This document shows positions 45,767-57,167 of a stretch of 64,000 bases of DNA, piece by piece. The translations under genes were made by a program, and so were the position numbers. This DNA is from Lycorma delicatula. Taxonomy: Eukaryota; Arthropoda; Insecta; Hemiptera; Fulgoridae. Position 1 is the stretch's first letter, and every line of letters starts with the position of its first letter. Location of the stretch: contig NC_134463.1 in the NCBI RefSeq assembly GCF_047948215.1, positions 96,810,657-96,874,656 on the forward strand, in the 5' to 3' direction. The notes under the pieces are model-generated. The model was given only the letters and a program-made list of their open reading frames with translations. It had not been told where the DNA came from and searched no databases.

Positions 45767-47934
45767 TTACGTCATATGAAAATCACCTTTTAATAATCTT
45801 GTAAATGTTTTTTTAAATTGATGATTTGCCAAAGCGTAACAAAACGGATTCATCGGGCTGTTGGCGTAACAAAGAAAATATGAAAACATAAATAAATGCT
45901 CGTTCGTACACGGCGGATTCGTGCAAAAACCCTCGACCAATGCTAGTATATGATACGGAGTCCAACAAGCTACAAATGCTCCTAATATAAAAGATATTGT
46001 GCGAAACGCTTTTCTAGCACGATTTTCTGATTTAGATTTTTGTCTGTTTGTTAGACCCGCCTTTCTTTTTGCTTTTAAACGTTTTCCGATCGTTTTAACA
46101 AAATCTCGTCTCGAGCCTTCTCTTTTTTCATTTGAATTTGTTTTCTTTAAGGGCTGTGGTTGTTGTTGTTGTGGAGGGGGTGTCGGCGGTGCCGATGTTA
46201 TATTTTGTACGGTCGCGATCGAATTCGATCCGGTCGAATATATAGTTGCCGGCGTTCCGGTCGGTTTTTCAGGTTCCGGTGGTTCGGTAGTAACTATAGT
46301 CGTGACAGGTTTAGCGTTGTCTTCAGAATGGAGGCTGACTTCGGTATTTACTTTAGTAATCGGTGGCGTACCCGATTTCGGCGGCGTTCCTCCGGCTTGT
46401 TGCGCGGCAGCTCTTATCAACGCAGCTTGAAGTAACGACGTGTTACTTACGGTCGTTATATTATGTACCGGTGAAGGTGGACCGGTGGAAGACGCTGGAA
46501 AACTTTGACTGGACGGCGGACTTTCTATACAAGGAGATGGAACTATAACCGAACTTTCGTCCATATATTTTAAATCAGAATTATCTAGACCGACTAATAT
46601 ATCGTAGGTCGCTTGAGAAGCAACAAGAAGGCTTCGAGGTCGATCGTTACTACACAGCGACACCTCTGATACTGTACTGCTTTGGAATTGCGATGGAGGA
46701 GGTATTATCGATTGCGATGGAATAGAAGATGTTTCTGATACCGCCTTATCTCCGCTTAATTGATCGGGATCCTGCTCTTCTTTTGCCGCTGACGTCGGTG
46801 TAAGTGTTTCTGAAGATATTCCGCCGGGTGTTGTATATCCGGCCGGATTATCCGTATCAAGAAGGCTCTGTTCCGGGATAAGAGGAAGAGCAGCGATATG
46901 TTCCGATGTCGGCGTAGTGGAAGACGGGCTCGGTTTTGTAAGCGTAGTGCTAGCCGATTCTGGTGATCTAATAGGCATTATCCCGTTCGGTCGTGATGCC
47001 GGATGATGCGCTGTGGCAAACGCTTGTTGTAACGCGTTTGAGTGCGCTACAATATTTACCATATTTACAACCGATTTCTTTCTAGTTTTCCAATCCGGCG
47101 GCTGATTTGATTGTTGTGCGCTTGGAGTACTGTCTTCGTCCGATTCAAAAGCAGGACTGCTTGATCTTTCCGATTTATCACCTTCCCCTTGCGAAGAAGA
47201 CTTTTTCTCGCCAGAGACTTTTTCACCGTCGACTGAATTATTCGTCGCCGTAGTCGTTGTCGTTTTAGTGGATGTTTTATGACTAGAGTTGGACTCGACA
47301 TTTTGTGCGACGGCTGGTGTTAAACCGCCTGGTGAAGGGGCTGGAACTGGACTGTTCGATTTCGGTTTATCCTGGCTCAGCAGTGTACTTTGCGTTTTTG
47401 ATATTCCGATTCCGGCCGCTCTTCCGGCCATGCCTGACATAGCACCGGCGCTTAAAGCGACCATAGACTGCATCTTTCTTTGTTTAGCTTCGCTTTTTTT
47501 CTGCATATCATAAGCTACTTTATATATACCTCCGTAAAGTACAAACAGAACTACCAACGTCGTCCAGTAGTAACCGATAATTAATGCCGTATTAAACACT
47601 GGATCTTTTAAAAACTGTACTGCACATTGACCCGGTAACAAATCCCTGAATCCGATAAAATGTTCCCAACCGAAAATGCTAATAAAGAATAATAAAGCCG
47701 GAATAATCCACGTGATAGTGACCATCCATATTACCCGATTTTTAGTTCTCCAGCTTCTGTATTTTGCAGCTATTTTTACCGAACAAAATCGATCTATCGT
47801 TATAAGGAGCACAGTATATTGTGATACAAGACATACTGTATAATCTACACTTAGCCATAAATCACAGAGTATCGGACCGAGATCCCAGTAACCCATTAGT
47901 ACGTACACTGTGTAGAAAGGCATCGAAACCGTTC
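45767..47934 (-). CDS. Muscarinic acetylcholine receptor, B-type-like, last coding exon
   Basis: G-protein-coupled receptor for acetylcholine at the plasma membrane; insect B-type receptors are reported to couple to Gi. The exon encodes [17 protein letters not shown] onward, 718 residues from that Met. TM3 has Cys20 (disulfide to Cys100), the amine-binding Asp27 and a DRF motif at 44-46. TM4 is at about 62-82 and TM5 at 112-133. A Ser/Pro/Thr-rich third loop spans about 146-640, with a [10 protein letters not shown] run. TM6 with WTPYHI starts near 642, and TM7 has [16 protein letters not shown]. The short tail ends FHMT. The Met is internal: the frame stays open upstream to an acceptor (TTTCAG) at 47935, giving GTVSMPFYT with a codon split after its first base. 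Pocket positions are Cys31 and Leu32 (Ser and Asn in classical receptors) and His in WTPYHI (normally Asn). This fits the atropine-insensitive B type. TM1-TM2 exons were not found. Confidence 0.93.
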
Positions 47935-47960
47935 CTGAAACAGATAAAAAAATAAAATAA
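47935..47960 (-). promoter_or_regulatory. Splice acceptor of the receptor's last coding exon
   Basis: The minus strand reads a T-rich tract, TATTTTTTTATCTGTTTCAG, directly before GAACGGTTTCGATG. The preceding exon must supply one base of the split codon (G would give Gly). Confidence 0.85.
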
Positions 47961-48669
47961 TTAATCTATCGGCAATTTTTATATGTAATTTAATTAAAGT
48001 GATAACATCTGTTTTTTAAATCTACGAATGAATTTGTTCTTTGTTTAGTTACCCTCTGTATTTCTCAGTGGAGAAGACCGGTGACTTAAATTTAATTTTT
48101 CCAGGTTATGAAATGAATAGTTAACGTCCAATTTAATCCTAAATGTGTGTATTTGGCTGTAAAATAATATCAAAATCCTTTCCATCTAAAATAATCATCT
48201 TGGAAGAATGGAATATAAGCCTGATAAAATAATTAGGAAGTAAAAGTAATAATTAAACATATCTTCAGTTATCTATACAATCTGACCTTAATGATTCGAA
48301 TTTCTCTTCTTTGAACATATTTTAAAGTATTTCAATTAAGTTGATACAACGTATCAGTATATGTATATAAATTCAAGTCCTGTTTGATAAAATCTCTTTC
48401 AGAAAAGATCCAGTCTCTTTTCAGGAAAAAAGGTTTTTATCATTTTAATAAGTATTTACTGTTAAAAAAAGTAAATAAATATGGTTAACATTTTGAGAAA
48501 ATTTTTTTAAAGATATTTATTATTATTTCTATATTTTTCCCGTTATTATTGTTAACCTTAAAATTAAATGTGCAGTTATATCACTCGTTGTTGTAAAATA
48601 GGTTTTACAATTTGGTCTACAATGATGTCTGGTTTGTTAAAATGTGTTGTAACAAGTAAATATCAGCTA
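47961..48669. other. Probable receptor intron, AT-rich
   Basis: No repeat recognised. Taken as intron because the acceptor points this way. Confidence 0.6.
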
Positions 48670-48722
48670 ACCTGTGCTGATATTCGCTGAAAGTAATGAC
48701 TGATTGATGCAGAACATCAATT

Positions 48723-48767
48723 AGTTAACGCTGTAAATTTAACGCCGTTAAATTTACAGCGTTAACT
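48723..48767. repeat. 45-bp perfect palindrome
   Basis: Arms of 22 bases (48723-48744 and 48746-48767) around a single C. The arm reads AGTTAACGCTGTAAATTTAA then CG. Its right arm contains the start of the 198-bp repeat. Confidence 0.9.
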
Positions 48768-48946
48768 GAGTAGGTGTTAGATTATAAAATCCAATAATCA
48801 TTTTGAAGTTCAAACCGTAAATAATGATCATTGTATACATTAAATAATGCTCAATGATATAACACTCATATCTATTAAAGTAATGATGATCTACATCATT
48901 ATCATGCTGTTTGCAGTTAAAACATATGTTTTACTATGAATTTTTC
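48749..48946 (+). repeat. 198-bp perfect direct repeat, copy 1
   Basis: Appears identical by eye to 50301-50498, from TAAATTTACAGCGTTAACTG to ACTATGAATTTTTC. Copies are 1552 bases apart in the probable intron. Confidence 0.9.
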
Positions 48947-50300
48947 TGAACGAGAAAATTACTTCTCAACAGTTTTGCGTTGTTCTGCTGAAAAAAGAGG
49001 TTCAGTAAAAACTTTCTTCTTTCAGAGATTAAAGAAGCTTTCTTGAACATGTACAGGATCCATATAGGAATAAGCTTCCCTGCATATGGAATCTGTATAA
49101 TGAGGACGTATGCAAATAAATTTTAAAACTTACATAAAGCAATAGGTACCATATTGTTTCTTCAAATTTTCATACTTATTTATTGAAGATGAAGGAGGAG
49201 ATTATTGAAAAATACCTAGTGAAAAGTAGGTTTGAGGTGAATTGACATATGCGAATTTCGCTCGCGCATATGCGAGAACGGTGGCCGCTAGGCGCATGGG
49301 ACTAAGACCTATCATTCCGGTGATCGCAAAGTACTTGCTATGTTGAACCTTTCAAAATCGCATCAGAATTGGCCTAGGAGGTTCTTGAGATTACGCCCTT
49401 TTTTTTATTTAAAGAAAGCTATGTCCGAGAATTGTCGTTTCTTATGTAAATTATAAATAAATTAACGTCAGATGTCAATAATTAGCTATCACAATTATAA
49501 CAAATTAAAAATCAACAACACCCGCTTTCGCTGAAAGTAATAATGGCCTAAATGATCCTCATAAATTAATCAGGGTGATTGCAGTTAAAACATATGTTTA
49601 CTATGAATTGATTAATATGCTACTGCGCATACTAGAAAAAAATGCAATTTATATAAAGTAGAGATTAAAGAACAGTGCTATTGTAATATCTATCTAAACC
49701 AATATATGAAAAACCAACAAATTATGGATGATTAACAGCTATAGGGAATTCCCTGACGTCATACACAGTCTATAACTGTAATATGTTATTACTATAAAAT
49801 ACATTTAACACAAATTATGAATTGTGATGTCGAAACTGTTTGATCGATAAATGATCAAACTGTATCTTTGCGGCTTTAATCACTATATTTTGCGGCTTTA
49901 TATCAAATTATTTTAGTCTCGCAAATCTGAAGGAATATATACAAGAAAGAATCAGATGTTTGCCCCGGTTTTCGTTGAAAGTAAATGATGACCGATTGAT
50001 GCAGTACCTCATCATAGCTTTTCTTAAATTTACAAGATGAAGGAGTAGATTTATTGAACAATTCATAGTGAAAAATAGGTTTGTGGTGAATTGACATATG
50101 CGAATTTCGCTCGCGCTAGTATCTCGAGAACGGTGGCCGCTAGATGCATGGGACTAGAACCTATCATTCTGGATGATCACAAAGTTCTCTTTGCCGATAA
50201 TATCAGCTGCCGATAATTAGCTATCACAACTATAAAAAATTTAAAATCTACAAAATCTGTTTTAGCTGAAAGTAATGATGACTGATGTAGAACATCATTA

Positions 50301-50498
50301 TAAATTTACAGCGTTAACTGAGTAGGTGTTAGATTATAAAATCCAATAATCATTTTGAAGTTCAAACCGTAAATAATGATCATTGTATACATTAAATAAT
50401 GCTCAATGATATAACACTCATATCTATTAAAGTAATGATGATCTACATCATTATCATGCTGTTTGCAGTTAAAACATATGTTTTACTATGAATTTTTC
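50301..50498 (+). repeat. 198-bp perfect direct repeat, copy 2
   Basis: Partner of 48749-48946. The left neighbours differ (the palindrome's left arm is absent here) and the sequences diverge right after TTTTTC, so the edges are sharp. Confidence 0.9.
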
Positions 50499-50881
50499 AG
50501 TAAATCAACTGTTTCATCATGTAAATTTAACGTGAACACACATTCATCATTGAAAGTAGCCGTTCTTTAATGTATTCCAATAAACCCGTGAAAAGAGACC
50601 CTGAGATTCAAAAGTCATTTGATTGTTGGTTATTTGTAGTCATTTTTGAGGCATCTCAAACCCGTGTTTAATATGTATTTTGCAGTAAATCCACTCTTTC
50701 AGCTTGTAAATTTAACTAGAAACACATGTTAATCCTAGAAAACATTACCTCAGGTTCACGCATCAAAATTTTGTCAGGAGTCAAAGGTCAACATGATGTT
50801 TAAACCCGAGATTTACGTACTACTTATGCAGCAGCTAATTCAAGTAACCTTTAGGCAACTTAATACTTCATTTTTCTTTCT
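50499..50881. other. Probable intron, nothing recognised
   Basis: Contains related phrases AGTAAATCAACTGTTTCATC and AGTAAATCCACTCTTTCAGC near 50500 and 50685, suggesting another old local duplication. Confidence 0.4.
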
Positions 50882-51062
50882 TTTTTTTTTTGGCATCACT
50901 CAGTCGACTGGTTTTATGTTATTCCCTTTTATCTTATGTGTTCTGTGCTAACCTTCTAACTTCAACGGATTCTTTACAGCCTACATCCTTAATTATCTGT
51001 TTCACTGTCTAAGCTTATCTTTGTCTTCCTGAACAGTTTATATCTTCTAGACTATCATTATT
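50882..51062 (-). mobile_element. LINE 3' tail, diverged subfamily
   Basis: A T-run then GGCATCACTCAGTCGACTGG, with TTTACAGCCTACATCC and ATTATCTGTTTCACTGTCTA, parallels the 3' end of the 6.9 kb LINE (CAGTCATTTGACTGG, TACATCC, AATTTGTTTTACATA). Only the last part of the element is present. Confidence 0.6.
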
Positions 51063-51074
51063 AAGGAATCAGTC

Positions 51075-51428
51075 GACGAAAGACTGACAGACCTACAGGT
51101 TGATCCTAGTCCTCTAGAGATGGCTGGACAGCAAACACGGGAACGAGGTACGAGTCGACCTCATTCCTTACCGTTCAAGGGTGCACGTTGAAACCCCCTG
51201 CGGAATGCGGGATATTTAAGGGAGGAGGACACCATAGAACATATAGTGTTCGTACGGGATAGATTCCTGAAGAATAGGGAAGCATGCTGGAGGGAATTCG
51301 GCGTGCTATCCTCATCAGATAACATCATGAGTATGTGCTGTAGACCTAACGGGCATGGTACGCGGGTATCAGTGATGTCGGTCAAGTTATTCATACGAAG
51401 ATGGCGTAAGAAGTGCAGGGGTGAATAA
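51075..51428 (+). pseudogene. R1/jockey-type LINE ORF2 C-terminal relic
   Basis: Reads NAGYLREEDTIEHIVFVRDR, then FLKNREACWREFGVLSSSDN, and later SVMSVKLFIRRWRKKCRGE, stop. A Cys/His-type segment before EDT-EHI-F-C-RF, then R--CWREFG, is the usual end of R1- or jockey-like ORF2 proteins. The Cys that normally follows VF is Arg. The upstream part (RLTDLQVDPSPLEMAG) is not aligned to anything I recognise. Confidence 0.65.
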
Positions 51429-52270
51429 TTTCCCCCCTCCATTGTATCATCCTGATTGTGTTCATATTAAATTAAGTTCGGCCTTAATGTGAAGTTGACG
51501 ATAAAAAAATATAAAAGAAAAGAAAAGACGATAAAAAAATTTCTATATAGAATTTTTTTTTTCTTTTTTTATCGTCGATATTTTAACTAAATATCATACA
51601 CGTGTCTTAATAAATGGTTCACCAACCTAGTTTGTCTCTAAACTAAAACTCTAAACTAAATTCGGTACATATTGTGAGATTATACGTGATTCTTATATGT
51701 TACTTTAAGTTAAGGAAAAAAAAACATACAAAAATTCGGGCGAAAATATTTTGCTACTTTTTTTTATTGTAATCATTGAAAATTCTTTAAAAAATACAAC
51801 GTAATCCTATTTGGGTGATCATTAATATTTATTATAATTTCTCCAGTAGAAAGCATCTGTAGCACTCCTATATTACAAAAAAAAGAAAGTATTAAAGAGT
51901 GAAAGATGAAAAGGTTTTTTTATCTATTAAAAAGAACGTCCGAGTAGTGAGTAAAGTAGATATGAAATTAACCTATTAAATATAAGGAGAAATAGGAAAT
52001 AATTACTAGAAGCGTATTTTTTTATCATTTATAATCTTATTCTATTTCTAAAAAGTGTATAATTCTTAAATAAAAACCTAAAGAATTTTAATATATTTTT
52101 TTAAACTATTATTTATTATAATATAGAATATTTGTGATCTAAGTATTTTATCTGTGTATTTATATTTACTTTTTTCCATCTATGTAGTGATTTATTTGTA
52201 ATTTGAATACTTTGTGCTTCTGTTCTTATTATAATATCCAACCGAATATTCATATCTGATTATTATATAT
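51429..52270. other. Probable intron, AT-rich
   Basis: Near 51500-51580 ACGATAAAAAAAT and the complementary TTTTTTTATCGTCG form an imperfect hairpin. Otherwise simple sequence. Confidence 0.45.
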
Positions 52271-52271
52271 G

Positions 52272-53050
52272 TACAAAGTAATTCACGAAGAATGTAACAA
52301 ACTTTAAAAATAGAATGTAGAATGTCTTCAAACAAAGTAGAACAAGACATGTTCTACTGGTGAAAATGAAGAAGAAATTTCATCTAAACGTAGGTTCGGA
52401 AACGCTTCGTTAGCGAGTATCAGCGGCGTAAGATATGGCCCTGGTTTGTGAGATTTTTGTAAAATTAAACTAGATTATAATTTCTGAGATCCAAATTAAG
52501 GAGTAAATTTATTGCTTTGATATGAGATCTGAAATGAAAAATTTAAAAAAGGTCCAAAACAGTATTTTTAGTAGTTTTCGAGTCAAAAATTGGTGGTCGA
52601 AAAAAGACACTAATTTATGTTTAGTGTAAAATAACCTTGTTACATGAGTAAAAAAAAACATAAGTTTGAAAAGAAGACTTGTAGAGATTTAAATTCTGAA
52701 CAAACAATTCATTTAACAAACAACAAAAGTAAAACTTTTGTTGTTTGTTAAAAACAAAACGTTCAAAATTTGGCAGATTTTAACTACTTATAAACAAAAT
52801 TTTCATTATTAAAAACAAAATAATTAAATATTTTAGAAAAAAAAAACAGAATCAAAATTTAAAAAAAAATGAAAAATCGATTAAATCAACACATCAATAA
52901 AACAATTTGTTAGACAATTTTATAATTCAAGATTCATTTTATCGAAATGTTTTTGAAATAATTTATTTCATAAGTTGGTAATACTAACAGTTGATTCCAA
53001 CAATTAAATTTTTTGTGTGTCCTGAAAGTTTGTTACACTGTTGGTGAATC
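52272..53050. mobile_element. Fold-back element, third copy
   Basis: The left arm has CACGAAGAATGTAACAAACT, TGTTCTACTGGTGAAAATGA, TTCGTTAGCGAGTATCAGC and AATTAAGGAGTAAATTTATT. The right end returns with CCTGAAAGTTTGTTACACTG. The right arm is shorter and more diverged than in 38763-39514. An inner hairpin CAAAAGTAAAACTTTTGTTG lies near 52730. Confidence 0.7.
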
Positions 53051-53382
53051 ATTATATATATACACACACACACACACATATATAATGATTTATACGTTTG
53101 TGGCGGATTCTGTCTATCCATTTGCAACAGCATCACGCAAGAACCAAATTACCGATTGTTTTAAAATTTTCAGGATACATTCATGTTAATTTAGGAAAGG
53201 TTTTAAGTTAAAAAATGAGGTCAGTCACCTTGGAGGTGAAGTTGTGAAGGTTTTCTTCGTCAAAAGTACTTTAGTTACTATATTTACTGCTATTCTGTCT
53301 TTTGTAATTTAGTTTATTTATCACGTATTTGTAAAGTCTGTATACTTTTTTGAAATTACGGATTCAACTGTTATAAAAATTT
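53051..53382. other. CA/TA microsatellite and spacer
   Basis: TATATACACACACACACACA lies at about 53055-53078. The following 150 bases are not recognised. Confidence 0.4.
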
Positions 53383-53476
53383 GTACCGTATGAAAAATGC
53401 CATGCCTGACCGGGATTCAAACCCGGGACTGCAGATGAAAGGCCGAGACGCTACCACACTGCAACAAAGATAGGCA
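53383..53476 (-). mobile_element. SINE (family A) head
   Basis: GAAAAATGCCATGCCTGACC, GGGATTCAAACCCGGGACT (B-box complement) and GGCCGAGACGCTACCAC (A-box side), reversed. The tail is missing. Confidence 0.75.
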
Positions 53477-54097
53477 GTGTTACTTATCAATGTTGTAATT
53501 GTTATTTATCAGTATTCTTTTCACAATCTTGAGGATATCGAACAAAGCGGAGTCTAGGAGGCGGGTATGGCCAGCAATGCGAGCCATGACCAACTGTATG
53601 AATATTAAACAATTTCGAACAATTTTGTAATTAATATTATTATTATTTTAATTAATGATTTTAATTTATTTTATTATCGATCTATTATTTTTTCATAATC
53701 TTGTAATTCTAAAATTATGAGAATACCGGGGTATTTTCTAAACTGTATTTTTCTAAAATTATTTTTTTTAAATATGAGCAAATTTATTCCAACTGGTGTG
53801 ATATAGGCTTAGAATAGAAAATCAAATCTTCCGAACTTCTGGATAAACAACAATGTGTTTGTGAATTTCTAATTTTATAATTTTTCTGCGTAAGCTCAGT
53901 AATATTAATATAAAAAAAGAATCTGACTTTCAAATTAAAATTTTTACTTGGAAAATAAATTGTACCAAAAATTACGATCTTTTGATTTTTGTCATCTCAA
54001 ATTTCAGGGTTAAATACCAGTTAATCAAATTTCTGATATAACATTTTTAGCAAAATTTATATTTTGGATCTAAAAAAATATCCATATTTTAAATTCT
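53477..54097. other. Probable intron, AT-rich
   Basis: Nothing recognised apart from A/T-rich sequence. Confidence 0.45.
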
Positions 54098-54112
54098 AGG
54101 TATAAAAATCAA

Positions 54113-54383
54113 GGTCTAGTGGTGAACGCGTCTTCGAAAATCAGCTAAATTCAAAGTCGGGAGTTCTAAGGTTCAAATCCTAATAAAGGCAATTACTTTT
54201 ATACGGATTTGAATACTAGATCGTGGATACCGGTGTTCTTTGGTGGTTGGGTTTTAATTAAACACACATTTCAGGAATGGTCGACCTGAGACTGTGCAAG
54301 GCTACATTTCATTTACACTCATACATATCATCCTCTGAAGTAATAACTTACGTGGTTCGGAGGCTTAACAGAAAAAGAAAGAA
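54113..54383 (+). mobile_element. tRNA-derived SINE (family B), full length
   Basis: Flanked by AGGTATAAAAATCAA (54098-54112) and the same with two extra A (54384-54400). The head GGTCTAGTGGTGAACGCGTC carries the A-box-like part, and the B box is GGTTCAAATCC. The body runs through ATACTAGATCGTGGATACCG, GGAATGGTCGACCTGAGACT and CATATCATCCTCTGAAGTAA to an A/G-rich tail. The best reference copy of the family here. Confidence 0.92.
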
Positions 54384-54400
54384 AGGTATAAAAAAATCAA

Positions 54401-55274
54401 AGGAAATGAATAATCGTGTATCAGTAGATGCATCTAAATTTTTAAAATTTTAGTTAACTTAAAAATTATTAAAAAAAATTGTTAAATGCTTTGCAATTTT
54501 GAATCTGTTTTCTCAAGATAATAATGTTTTTACATTAAATTTTTTGGGATTTTCTCTCAAAGAAATTTTAATAAATATACTTTTTAAAGTTGTAAAAAAA
54601 AAAATAAAAAAAAAAAATAAATAAATATATTTATTAACTTTTGAACTATCCCAATAAAATATTATGTTTTCATATAAAGAAGTCATAATGTTAAATATTA
54701 TATTAAAACCTTCGTCTATTATCAGATATGATTAAAGAGAATTAGACGTAGGAAATTCTACTTAATTTCCTATATAACATGAGTTCTACCGTTCCAAATA
54801 CTCGTTCTAATAATGGTTGCGGTATGAATACGGGTCGAAAACATGGAATGTTTCATAACACATGACAGGTACCACCATTATTAAGGAATACCAGGAATTC
54901 TTTCTTCGATTTCAAATGACTTAATATGCAAAAATGTAATAATTTATGTCATATTATAATCTTATTATATCTATTGACACGGTAATTTACGTTAAAGTTT
55001 TGTTTTATTTTTTAAAGTTTTATTGTATTTATTTATATAAACTTTACTTATAATTGGATAATAACAGGCTACCTTAGGGGGTGCTGATCATCGACAAAAA
55101 TGATACTTCTGGGAAAATACTTCTTGAATAATTATTTTTCAATGTAAATAGATTCACAATTAGATCGTCTTAAAATATACGAGTATATTTAGAGTAATTC
55201 AATATCAAGTTCTTGCTACATCAGTTGTCAGTTTTAACAAATTGTTACCATATAATCGGTGACCAATGAAGACA
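54401..55274. other. Probable intron, AT-rich
   Basis: A-run at about 54595-54625. Nothing else recognised. Confidence 0.45.
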
Positions 55275-55276
55275 TA

Positions 55277-56564
55277 CGACGTCTGTAAATAAAGTAATAA
55301 GACTGGTTCAGCAAAACTTTTTATTTACAATCCAATTATAGATGGACTCTATCACCTTCGAAATAGTTCCCTTGGGAAGACACGTAACGCTTCAAACGGT
55401 TTTCCCACCTTCATAGAAGTGCTGGAACTCAGAAACCGGAATATCTGTCAGATGGTCGATTACATTTTTTTAATGTTTTCTACTGTTCCAAATGGTGTGT
55501 TCTTTGAGGTGTTTTATTAAATAAGGGAACAGGAAAAAGTTTCAGGGACTCAAATCAGGTGGTTGAGAAACTACAAAAATGTTTTTCTTTGCTAAAAACT
55601 CATTAATTGAGTGTGACAAGGTCATGATACAGCATCCAGTTGTCTTTGATAGTTGGTCTCACGCGGGCAACTCTTTTCTGCAGTCTTTCAAGAATTTCTC
55701 GGTAAACATACTGATTTACAGTCTGTCTTGTAGACAAAAACTCCTTATGGACAATGCCATTACTATTAAAGAAACAAATTAGAGTGGGTTTGATTTTTTA
55801 TTTGGTCATTTTTGCTTTTTTGGGGCGTGGTGAGTTTGAAGTCTGCTACTTTTTGCTCTGGCATTTTGTTTCTGGGTCGTACTCAAATATCCAAGATTTA
55901 CCACGAGTAATAACATGTTTTAGAAAACCAAGATCAGTTTCAATTCGCCGTAGAAATCGCGGCACACTTACATCCTGTTGTTTTTCTGTTCAACAGGTTT
56001 TTTTGGGACCAATTTTGCACAAACTTTTTTTATATCCAATTCGTTTGTCAAAATTTGATGGACTGTGGTACGGTTCAAATTCAATTGTTCTGAAATCATT
56101 CTGACAGTTAATCGCCGGTCGTACCGTATCAACTCTCTTATTCGCTCAATATTGTAGTTACTTTTTGACGTTAACCGTCTTCCAGAGCGTGGATCGTCCA
56201 CAACTGATTCCCGGCCTTCTGAAAATGCTTTAAACCGCCTAAAAACTTAGGCTCGTGACGGAGCGTCATCTCCATACGCCTTTTCCAATTTGAAAAACTT
56301 CCAGTAGTATTCTCACCTAGTTTAACACAAAACTTGATTGCATAACGTTGCTCATAATAAGTATCACTCACTTTTGTAACGCGCAACAGAAACTCGTTTC
56401 ACGAAAAGTTTGTTTACATCTCACGTGGCAGCAATAGACTAAAAATATTAATTCCTAATATAAATCAGCTGTTTGTATAACTATATGTTTACTACTAACT
56501 TTACAGTGTTGCCACTTTGGCTGTGAAAAAAAAACTAGTCTCATTACTTTATTTACAGACATCG
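55277..56564 (-). mobile_element. Second complete mariner transposon (inactive)
   Basis: Ends CGACGTCTGTAAATAAAGTA (left) and CGATGTCTGTAAATAAAGTA (right, reverse complement), with TA at 55275-55276 and 56565-56566. Length 1288 bp. The ends differ from those of 26655-27958, so it is a different mariner lineage. Confidence 0.92.
55336..56386 (-). pseudogene. Mariner transposase, frameshifted
   Basis: N-terminus YYEQRYAIKFCVKLGENTTG, then in another frame DDPRSGRRLTSKSNYN and IRYDRRLTVRMISEQLNLNR with TTVHQIL (the second helix-turn-helix), and LVPKKPVEQK. The second catalytic block survives only as WMLYHDLVTLN instead of HDNAPCHT. The end is VSSQGNYFEGDRVHL, stop. Multiple frameshifts and a damaged catalytic core. 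Confidence 0.85.
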
Positions 56565-56566
56565 TA

Positions 56567-57167
56567 CATACATAGATTTTTTGTAAATCTTTAGTTATAA
56601 AATTTAGTTTTAGTTATATATAGTTTATAGTTTTATTTTTTTAGTTATAAAATTTAAAACTAATTTTCTAAAAATAAAATTTTCAATGATTTACTTTTTA
56701 CAGAGTTTTACACGTTCAGTATAAGGTTAAATACAGGTAATTATTTTTTCTTATCATATGATTTGATAGGATCCAGCCTTTTCCTTTCTATATATACATT
56801 TATAGCCATTTTATATATATATATATACATGTATATATATCTGGTACTTATGTCACTAATACCATTTAAAAAAAAAAGATCTCCGTGTCATAGTGGGAGC
56901 TAGAAGAATGGATTCATAATTTCCGATTTCTAGAAGTCATAAAATTTCTCTACTAAGATATATTTATAACTATAAGGCACTTAGAATGTTCTGTATTAGG
57001 ACTGGAAACGTTATAGGTAACTCAAAAGTTCTTTCAGTGAGATTAAAGAATTTTAGTCATGTAAACTCGAAACTTATAATCTGTTCTTTACATATTGTGT
57101 CCTAAAATTTTAAAACTATCTTCTTTCGAATATTTGATTGTTAAAATTAGTACCTAGATTTCTAAAA
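56567..57167. other. Probable intron, AT-rich
   Basis: TATATA run at about 56810-56845. Nothing else recognised. Confidence 0.45.

Larger units (their letters stand above)
48670..50500. repeat. Block of repeated modules inside the probable intron
   Basis: The phrase CTGAAAGTAATGA or a close variant recurs near 48690, 49530, 49975 and 50260, mostly followed by a CTGATTGATGCAGAACATCA-like continuation. GCAGTTAAAACATATGTTT with TACTATGAATT recurs near 48912, 49580 and 50466. GAATTGACATATGCGAATTT with CGCTCGCGC and GAACGGTGGCCGCTAG recurs near 49240 and 50090. The block looks like several partial copies of one unit of unknown origin. Confidence 0.7.

Noticed and set aside
45999..46548. Plus-strand open frames of 61-143 codons
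   Set aside because: They lie opposite the receptor exon and arise from its Pro/Gln/Ser-rich loop codons; no independent domain is visible.
48670..50500. CRISPR-like array from recurring phrases
   Set aside because: Repeats are of unequal length and spacing, imperfect and intronic; no cas genes and a eukaryotic context.
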